From Mesostigma viride (lineage: Eukaryota; Streptophyta; Mesostigmatophyceae; Mesostigmatales; Mesostigmataceae), in NCBI GenBank assembly GCA_009746045.1, contig RPFO01000375.1, forward strand, positions 1-47,500: DNA of 47,500 nt, written 5' to 3'. This document shows, in pieces, positions 16,601 to 26,600 of the stretch. Position 1 is the first letter of the stretch. The number at the start of each line of letters is the position of its first letter. The notes beneath the pieces are model-generated. The model worked only from the letters and a program-made list of their open reading frames with translations, made no database searches and was not told the DNA's origin. A program made the position numbers and the translations under genes.

Positions 16601-19600
16601 GTTCCTCTATCACACCATCGCATGCGGCACTGTTCCTCTATCACACCATCGCATGCGGCACTGTTCCTCTATCACACCATCGCATGCGGCACTGTTCCTC
16701 TATCACACCATCGCATGCGGCACTGTTCCTCTATCACACCATCGCATGCGGCACTGTTCCTCTATCACACCATCGCATGCGGCACTGTTCCTCTATCACA
16801 CCATCGCATGCGGCACTGTTCCTCTATCACACCATCGCATGCGGCACTGTTCCTCTATCACACCATCGCATGCGGCACTGTTCCTCTATCACACCATCGC
16901 ATGCGGCACTGTTCCTCTATCACACCATCGCATGCGGCACTGTTCCTCTATCACACCATCGCATGCGGCACTGTTCCTCTATCACACCATCGCATGCGGC
17001 ACTGTTCCTCTATCACACCATCGCATGCGGCACTGTTCCTCTATCACACCATCGCATGCGGCACTGTTCCTCTATCACACCATCGCATGCGGCACTGTTC
17101 CTCTATCACACCATCGCATGCGGCACTGTTCCTCTATCACACCATCGCATGCGGCACTGTTCCTCTATCACACCATCGCATGCGGCACTGTTCCTCTATC
17201 ACACCATCGCATGCGGCACTGTTCCTCTATCACACCATCGCATGCGGCACTGTTCCTCTATCACACCATCGCATGCGGCACTGTTCCTCTATCACACCAT
17301 CGCATGCGGCACTGTTCCTCTATCACACCATCGCATGCGGCACTGTTCCTCTATCACACCATCGCATGCGGCACTGTTCCTCTATCACACCATCGCATGC
17401 GGCACTGTTCCTCTATCACACCATCGCATGCGGCACTGTTCCTCTATCACACCATCGCATGCGGCACTGTTCCTCTATCACACCATCGCATGCGGCACTG
17501 TTCCTCTATCACACCATCGCATGCGGCACTGTTCCTCTATCACACCATCGCATGCGGCACTGTTCCTCTATCACACCATCGCATGCGGCACTGTTCCTCT
17601 ATCACACCATCGCATGCGGCACTGTTCCTCTATCACACCATCGCATGCGGCACTGTTCCTCTATCACACCATCGCATGCGGCACTGTTCCTCTATCACAC
17701 CATCGCATGCGGCACTGTTCCTCTATCACACCATCGCATGCGGCACTGTTCCTCTATCACACCATCGCATGCGGCACTGTTCCTCTATCACACCATCGCA
17801 TGCGGCACTGTTCCTCTATCACACCATCGCATGCGGCACTGTTCCTCTATCACACCATCGCATGCGGCACTGTTCCTCTATCACACCATCGCATGCGGCA
17901 CTGTTCCTCTATCACACCATCGCATGCGGCACTGTTCCTCTATCACACCATCGCATGCGGCACTGTTCCTCTATCACACCATCGCATGCGGCACTGTTCC
18001 TCTATCACACCATCGCATGCGGCACTGTTCCTCTATCACACCATCGCATGCGGCACTGTTCCTCTATCACACCATCGCATGCGGCACTGTTCCTCTATCA
18101 CACCATCGCATGCGGCACTGTTCCTCTATCACACCATCGCATGCGGCACTGTTCCTCTATCACACCATCGCATGCAGCACTGTTCCTCTATCACACCATC
18201 GCATGCGGCACTGTTCCTCTATCACACCATCGCATGCAGCACTGTTCCTCTATCACACCATCGCATGCGGCACTGTTCCTCTATCACACCATCGCATGCG
18301 GCACTGTTCCTCTATCACACCATCGCATGCGGCACTGTTCCTCTATCACACCATCGCATGCAGCACTGTTCCTCTATCACACCATCGCATGCGGCACTGT
18401 TCCTCTATCACACCATCGCATGCGGCACTGTTCCTCTATCACACCATCGCATGCAGCACTGTTCCTCTATCACACCATCGCATGCGGCACTGTTCCTCTA
18501 TCACACCATCGCATGCGGCACTGTTCCTCTATCACACCATCGCATGCAGCACTGTTCCTCTATCACACCATCGCATGCGGCACTGTTCCTCTATCACACC
18601 ATCGCATGCGGCACTGTTCCTCTATCACACCATCGCATGCAGCACTGTTCCTCTATCACACCATCGCATGCGGCACTGTTCCTCTATCACACCATCGCAT
18701 GCGGCACTGTTCCTCTATCACACCATCGCATGCGGCACTGTTCCTCTATCACACCATCGCATGCGGCACTGTTCCTCTATCACACCATCGCATGCGGCAC
18801 TGTTCCTCTATCACACCATCGCATGCGGCACTGTTCCTCTATCACACCATCGCATGCGGCACTGTTCCTCTATCACACCATCGCATGCGGCACTGTTCCT
18901 CTATCACACCATCGCATGCGGCACTGTTCCTCTATCACACCATCGCATGCGGCACTGTTCCTCTATCACACCATCGCATGCGGCACTGTTCCTCTATCAC
19001 ACCATCGCATGCAGCACTGTTCCTCTATCACACCATCGCATGCGGCACTGTTCCTCTATCACACCATCGCATGCGGCACTGTTCCTCTATCACACCATCG
19101 CATGCGGCACTGTTCCTCTATCACACCATCGCATGCGGCACTGTTCCTCTATCACACCATCGCATGCGGCACTGTTCCTCTATCACACCATCGCATGCGG
19201 CACTGTTCCTCTATCACACCATCGCATGCGCACTGTTCCTCTATCACACCATCGCATGCGGCACTGTTCCTCTATCACACCATCGCATGCGGCACTGTTC
19301 CTCTATCACACCATCGCATGCAGCACTGTTCCTCTATCACACCATCGCATGCGGCACTGTTCCTCTATCACACCATCGCATGCGCACTGTTCCTCTATCA
19401 CACCATCGCATGCGGCACTGTTCCTCTATCACACCATCGCATGCGGCACTGTTCCTCTATCACACCATCGCATGCGCACTGTTCCTCTATCACACCATCG
19501 CATGCAGCACTGTTCCTCTATCACACCATCGCATGCAGCACTGTTCCTCTATCACACCATCGCATGCGGCACTGTTCCTCTATCACACCATCGCATGCAG

Positions 19601-22029
19601 CACTGTTCCTCTATCACACCATCGCATGCGGCACTGTTCCTCTATCACACCATCGCATGCGGCACTGTTCCTCTATCACACCATCGCATGCGGCACTGTT
19701 CCTCTATCACACCATCGCATGCGGCACTGTTCCTCTATCACACCATCGCATGCGGCACTGTTCCTCTATCACACCATCGCATGCGGCACTGTTCCTCTAT
19801 CACACCATCGCATGCGGCACTGTTCCTCTATCACACCATCGCATGCGGCACTGTTCCTCTATCACACCATCGCATGCGGCACTGTTCCTCTATCACACCA
19901 TCGCATGCGGCACTGTTCCTCTATCACACCATCGCATGCGGCACTGTTCCTCTATCACACCATCGCATGCGGCACTGTTCCTCTATCACACCATCGCATG
20001 CGGCACTGTTCCTCTATCACACCATCGCATGCAGCACTGTTCCTCTATCACACCATCGCATGCGGCACTGTTCCTCTATCACACCATCGCATGCGGCACT
20101 GTTCCTCTATCACACCATCGCATGCGGCACTGTTCCTCTATCACACCATCGCATGCGGCACTGTTCCTCTATCACACCATCGCATGCAGCACTGTTCCTC
20201 TATCACACCATCGCATGCAGCACTGTTCCTCTATCACACCATCGCATGCGGCACTGTTCCTCTATCACACCATCGCATGCGGCACTGTTCCTCTATCACA
20301 CCATCGCATGCGGCACTGTTCCTCTATCACACCATCGCATGCGGCACTGTTCCTCTATCACACCATCGCATGCGGCACTGTTCCTCTATCACACCATCGC
20401 ATGCGGCACTGTTCCTCTATCACACCATCGCATGCAGCACTGTTCCTCTATCACACCATCGCATGCGGCACTGTTCCTCTATCACACCATCGCATGCAGC
20501 ACTGTTCCTCTATCACACCATCGCATGCAGCACTGTTCCTCTATCACACCATCGCATGCGGCACTGTTCCTCTATCACACCATCGCATGCGGCACTGTTC
20601 CTCTATCACACCATCGCATGCGGCACTGTTCCTCTATCACACCATCGCATGCAGCACTGTTCCTCTATCACACCATCGCATGCAGCACTGTTCCTCTATC
20701 ACACCATCGCATGCAGCACTGTTCCTCTATCACACCATCGCATGCAGCACTGTTCCTCTATCACACCATCGCATGCAGCACTGTTCCTCTATCACACCAT
20801 CGCATGCAGCACTGTTCCTCTATCACACCATCGCATGCAGCACTGTTCCTCTATCACACCATCGCATGCGGCACTGTTCCTCTATCACACCATCGCATGC
20901 AGCACTGTTCCTCTATCACACCATCGCATGCAGCACTGTTCCTCTATCACACCATCGCATGCAGCACTGTTCCTCTATCACACCATCGCATGCAGCACTG
21001 TTCCTCTATCACACCATCGCATGCGGCACTGTTCCTCTATCACACCATCGCATGCGGCACTGTTCCTCTATCACACCATCGCATGCGGCACTGTTCCTCT
21101 ATCACACCATCGCATGCGGCACTGTTCCTCTATCACACCATCGCATGCAGCACTGTTCCTCTATCACACCATCGCATGCAGCACTGTTCCTCTATCACAC
21201 CATCGCATGCAGCACTGTTCCTCTATCACACCATCGCATGCGGCACTGTTCCTCTATCACACCATCGCATGCAGCACTGTTCCTCTATCACACCATCGCA
21301 TGCGGCACTGTTCCTCTATCACACCATCGCATGCGGCACTGTTCCTCTATCACACCATCGCATGCGGCACTGTTCCTCTATCACACCATCGCATGCAGCA
21401 CTGTTCCTCTATCACACCATCGCATGCGGCACTGTTCCTCTATCACACCATCGCATGCGGCACTGTTCCTCTATCACACCATCGCATGCGGCACTGTTCC
21501 TCTATCACACCATCGCATGCGGCACTGTTCCTCTATCACACCATCGCATGCAGCACTGTTCCTCTATCACACCATCGCATGCAGCACTGTTCCTCTATCA
21601 CACCATCGCATGCGGCACTGTTCCTCTATCACACCATCGCATGCAGCACTGTTCCTCTATCACACCATCGCATGCAGCACTGTTCCTCTATCACACCATC
21701 GCATGCAGCACTGTTCCTCTATCACACCATCGCATGCGGCACTGTTCCTCTATCACACCATCGCATGCGGCACTGTTCCTCTATCACACCATCGCATGCA
21801 GCACTGTTCCTCTATCACACCATCGCATGCAGCACTGTTCCTCTATCACACCATCGCATGCGGCACTGTTCCTCTATCACACCATCGCATGCAGCACTGT
21901 TCCTCTATCACACCATCGCATGCAGCACTGTTCCTCTATCACACCATCGCATGCAGCACTGTTCCTCTATCACACCATCACATGCGGCACTGTTCCTCTA
22001 TCACACCATCGCATGCGGCACTGTTCCTC

Positions 22030-23048
22030 TAGCACACCATCGCATGCGGCACTGTTCCTCTATCACACCATCACATGCGGCACTGTTCCTCTATCACACC
22101 ATCACATGCGGCACTGTTCCTCTATCACACCATCGCATGCGGCACTGTTCCTCTATCACACCATCGCATGCGGCACTGTTCCTCTAGCACACCATCACAT
22201 GCAGCACTGTTCCTCTATCACACCATCACATGCAGCACTGTTCCTCTATCACACCATCACATGCAGCACTGTTCCTCTAGCACACCATCGCATGCGGCAC
22301 TGTTCCTCTAGCACACCATCACATGCGGCACTGTTCCTCTAGCACACCATCACATGCGGCACTGTTCCTCTAGCACACCATCACATGCGGCACTGTTCCT
22401 CTAGCACACCATCGCATGCGGCACTGTTCCTCTAGCACACCATCGCATGCGGCACTGTTCCTCTAGCACACCATCGCATGCGGCACTGTTCCTCTAGCAC
22501 ACCATCGCATGCGGCACTGTTCCTCTATCACACCATCACATGCGGCACTGTTCCTCTAGCACACCATCACATGCGGCACTGTTCCTCTAGCACACCATCA
22601 CATGCGGCACTGTTCCTCTAGCACACCATCGCATGCAGCACTGTTCCTCTAGCACACCATCGCATGCGGCACTGTTCCTCTAGCACACCATCACATGCGG
22701 CACTGTTCCTCTAGCACACCATCACATGCGGCACTGTTCCTCTAGCACACCATCACATGCGGCACTGTTCCTCTAGCACACCATCGCATGCAGCACTGTT
22801 CCTCTAGCACACCATCACATGCGGCACTGTTCCTCTAGCACACCATCGCATGCGGCACTGTTCCTCTAGCACACCATCGCATGCAGCACTGTTCCTCTAG
22901 CACACCATCGCATGCAGCACTGTTCCTCTAGCACACCATCGCATGCAGCACTGTTCCTCTAGCACACCATCGCATGCGGCACTGTTCCTCTAGCACACCA
23001 TCACATGCGGCACTGTTCCTCTAGCACACCATCGCATGCGGCACTGTT
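22030..23048. repeat. Degraded right edge of the satellite array
   Basis: From about 22030 the units change to the CTCTAGCAC form, frequently combined with CATCACATG, and this form dominates to the end of the array. The change introduces TAG stops and so ends the long plus-strand reading frames. The same CTCTAGCAC variant is present at the left edge (positions 3, 215, 996 and 1121) but is rare in the core. Confidence 0.85.
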
Positions 23049-23459
23049 ACACCACCCTATAGCTTTGACAGGTGTCGCCTTTTTGCCGCATCGTATGTCA
23101 CCATATAATTTTGTGAAGGTCACGCCTTTTCTGCCTTTTTTGGGAAGCGTGCTAGCACGGAGGGTTGACGTGCCCGTCCCCTGTCCCCTGCCCCTACGTC
23201 TCCCCGGTTTTTCTTGCACCCTGGTGGTTTTCTCAAACGTAGAAGCAAACTGGCTTGCCTTGGCCTGGATAATGTCGTGATAATGTCTTGCTAATGGCTT
23301 TCCCCCCCCAGATGCGCGTTTAGTCCCCTCCTGCGCTCTGTGACCGCAAACGCGCTCATGACGAAGCACACAAGAAAAACCCAAATCCCTGTGAAATTCT
23401 AAACGTCTTTGGTTGATGACAACCTTTAAATACGGCTGGCGTTATAACTCTACAAATGG
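23049..23459. other. Unique sequence between satellite and GT47 gene
   Basis: About 410 bases separate the array from the first recognisable coding exon. It includes an acceptor-like C-run followed by AG at about 23303-23311 and a weak TATA-like TTTAAATA at about 23426, only some 34 bases before the chosen ATG. No clear upstream exon was recognised; the modest open frames here have no visible family features. The 5' UTR or part of an upstream intron could lie here. Confidence 0.4.
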
Positions 23460-23678
23460 ATGTTGTTACTCGAAATAAGCAGTGAGCATGGCACGGGAGG
23501 CGCATCATCCCGCTGCGTGCGCATCCACCCGGGCCCCCCCGACCCGGACCTGCGACTTCCCCGCATCTACGTCTACGAGCTTCCGGACAAGTTCCACCGC
23601 GAGCTTACGCACAAGTACCGGCGCTGCAGCTCGGACCAGTATGGCACCGAGGTGTTCTTCCACGAGGCACTGCTGCAG
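23460..23678 (+). CDS. GT47 exon 1 (or first recognisable exon)
   Basis: It encodes 73 residues from ATG 23460, ends in phase 0 at HEALLQ, and is followed by donor gtgggt. The conserved part starts at RIYVYELPDKF. The first 18 or so residues (MLLLEISSEHG...) have no family likeness and no membrane segment. An alternative is an acceptor AG at 23480-23481 that would join an unseen upstream exon to the GAG codon at 23483. Confidence 0.8.
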
Positions 23679-26600
23679 GTGGGTGGGGAAGATGGTTTCA
23701 TTCACGCGACTGTTGTTTGTTTGTGTCGCGAGGCACCTGGGCCTTTTGGTGTTGGGCAGGGAGTAGTTCTTCCACGAGGCACCGCTGCAGGGACAACATG
23801 GGGCGTTTGAAATAATGCTCCACCGCAGGGGAGGGAGGATGTGATGGGAAGGGGGGAGGGGCAGGGTGGGTGAGCACGAGGCGGTTGGTGGTGGTCTTCC
23901 ACGAAGCGCTGCTGCAGGTGGGTGGGGAAGGGAGCACACTGTATTCTCTGTGCAGTAATATTGCAATATAGTATACTGCAATAGACTTCTGCAATGTGCT
24001 ATGTTACATCATAGTACTACTGTACGCTTAGATACTAGTTAAACTAGTCGTTGCTCAGGTCTCCAGTACCGGTAGCAAACGTTTGGTTCCTTGCGCGAGG
24101 CGCGGGTGCAGGCGAGGGAAGGGATGAGGAACTGGGGGGAAAGGGGATCACCCACACACGATGATACTCTTCTATGAGGTGCTGCTGCAGGTAAGCGCTG
24201 CTGCAAGTGGGTGGGGGCGACGAGGGGTTGGCCCCTGGCAGACTTTTTGTTGCTTGCTGCCTGCTTGATTGCTACTTTGATCGTCATCTTAGTTGTGGTT
24301 GGGCGATACTTTTGCCTGCTGGGCCATGCCCCCAGTTTCTGTTTTGCTTACCTGCTCGGTGTCTTTGTTTGCTTATTTGCTTGGAGTCTTTGTCGACGCC
24401 TACTTGTCTACTTGCTGCGTGCTTGCTCACTCATATACCCTAATTGACCCTTGTTAAAAAACCCACTTCTCGTTTCTTCCTTTTGCCTGCTTGTTGGCAC
24501 TTGCTGCCGGTTGACTTGGCCAGTACTCGGGCCGCACAACGGACCCCGATGCTGCCGACTTCTTTTTCGTCCCCATCTACGGTGCGTCTGTGTCTGTAGC
24601 GTGCAAGCATCTCTGTGCCTGTGCCTGTGGACGCTCTGCTGATGTGGCTTTGATCTACCTACACAGACCCTGATGCGTGGAGTTTGGTATTTGCCCATTC
24701 AGAGAATAGTGCGATAAATGCGTGCGTGTGCTTTTCCTAGCTGCCAGCTATTGATCCCTCCGGCTGGACACTGCCCCACGCACCCCACAACGAAGTGGCT
24801 TCGTGCAGACTTTTTATCACACTATCCCGTGGAAGCCTCACAAAGTGTGGTGCCGCAACAAAGGGCAAGTCTTTGGAGCCCACCCTTGAAGGGTCACCTG
24901 CCATGTTGCTTCGCTGCTCTATTTATAGTTTGGCCCCCCCAGCCTCGCCCTTAGACAGTGATGGTAAGCACTCCCGCTAGTTTGAGTGTTCGAAGTGGAA
25001 CGAGTGCAGGTGGCGCCAGCAATTGTGACGATGGGTGGCGTTGGCAAGAGGCAACGTAGGCTGTTACCAGCACGGGAATGCTTGGTTCCTTTGATTCCGA
25101 CTAAGAAAGTTTCACTATCAAGGAACAGTTTACCTAATTAATCACAGCTGTTGTATGGAAAACGCCGGTGGTGTCCTGCTAGTCTGAAAGGAGTTAATGT
25201 CAGCTCTTGGAATCAAGGCAATGATAAGGAATTCATGGATGTGTACTTTCTGTCTGATGCAGTTCAGGCGTTTGCTTCCTGCATCCCAGCCAGGTGCAAA
25301 GCCAAGGTAGCAAGAGGCAAAAGGAAGCAAAGAGAAGCAGCGTACCACTACGCGCAGCAAGCCAAAGCCACTATGTGGAATCAGTGATTCTGCATTGTTT
25401 CTTTACTTGGGTGCAGGCGAGTGCTTCCTCTGGTCGTGAGAGATGCTGCCAACCCATCCCTTGTGAAGCAACAACCCGACAATTTCCACCGTTTTTCTGT
25501 TTTGGGTGCAGGCGAGTGCTTCCTCTGGTCGTGGGAGATGCTGCGCAAGGAGACGCGCGAGAAGTCGTTTGACAACACCAACAAGTTCTTCCTGGAGGTG
25601 CGTCGGGCCGCAGGGGGTGGCGGCTGTATGTCGCTGGCACTGGGTGGCAGGCAGATTGGGCGTGGGGAGGGGAGATGCGGGAGGTAAGCGTGGGTCATGG
25701 TCAGGCTGTGGAGGGAAGGTCGGGCCGCGAAGAAGCGGACGGCTGGAAGCCGCCCACTGTGCTGTTGTGCTGACGGATTGGACACATTTTTGCATGGGCA
25801 ACATCGAGCCAAGAGCAGACAAGTTGGCAGGTTGGTGCTGGGGCAGGGGATCAGGGGGTAGGGGGGCATGCAAGCGTTGTCACTCTGAGCTGATGCTCTG
25901 TTCTTAAACTATGCACATGCATCGTCAGATCTTAAAGAAGGGGCAAGTGGTGCCAAGCGGAGTGAAATAGTAGCCTTCCTTTCTTATCCTTTCGTACCCT
26001 AGTTGCTCTCTCTCGTCTGTTCTCTCTTACACACTTATTTCTCTTTCTTTCGCATCTGGTGATGGCGCGGCCCTGCGCGCACCATGTAATCGGCCGCTGC
26101 TCGTTGTCCCCTGGTCCGCAGGCGCTGGCCGTCGTCAAACAGCAGTTCCCCTACTGGAACCGTACAGAGGGGAGGGACCATATCTTCTCATTCCCAGGGG
26201 TACGTCCGCTAGAATTACGTCTTTTTGTTCCCAGGGGTACGTCCGCTAGAAGCAGGTGACCGGATGCCTCATCCCAGCTCGGGGGATGATCAATTGAAAT
26301 GGTCAACGCCAGGTTTTTGCTACCAGGTAGGTACGAACTCCTGGTATTTATCACCAGGCAGCATGGACTCAGCCTTCAATCAATTCTAGTGAAGTGGCAC
26401 AGCAGCTGGAAGATTTCCGGCAAAGTCTGACAATGGTGCAACGGGACAATTCTGTTCTGGCTGGCTGCAGGCTTGTGTGTTGGCTGTACGTCTATCTACC
26501 TGCGGGGCTGTCCACCTGGCCAGCAGTCAGGTCCGAGCAGACACTAGTCTGTGATTTGCCCGCCCTGTGATGCACACGGACAGCGCAGCTCCGCTGGCTG

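Larger units (their letters stand above)
1..23048. repeat. 31-bp satellite array (about 740 copies)
   Basis: A tandem repeat with a strict 31-base period fills the first 23 kb; the pattern moves two bases per 60-base line because 62 is twice 31. A representative unit is 9001-9031; key pieces are CACTGTTCCTC, TATCACACCATCG and CATGCGG. The array is open at base 1 and stops at about 23048, where the last unit runs into unrelated sequence. Rare 30-base units (one G lost, giving CATGCGCACTG) occur near both edges, for example near 1380, 1783, 2243, 3576, 4041, 16531, 19228, 19381 and 19470. The plus strand of the common unit has no stop codon in any frame and 31 is not a multiple of 3, so all three frames stay open for thousands of codons; this is not evidence of coding. 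The minus strand has TGATAG in every unit and is closed. It could be pericentromeric, subtelomeric or a locus-specific minisatellite; the sequence does not decide. Confidence 0.98.

Noticed and set aside
138-22342. Giant repetitive proteins of up to 7338 residues in the satellite
   Set aside because: All three plus frames are open because the 31-base unit has no stop, and the predicted peptides are the same unit read in rotating frames. There is no coding signal beyond openness.
1-23048. CRISPR array
   Set aside because: The 31-base units follow each other directly without spacers, there are hundreds of them, and no cas-like gene is present. The setting is eukaryotic.
23001-23384. 127-residue minus-strand frame at the satellite border
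   Set aside because: It ends inside the satellite edge and has no recognisable domain; its basic composition follows from the local base content.
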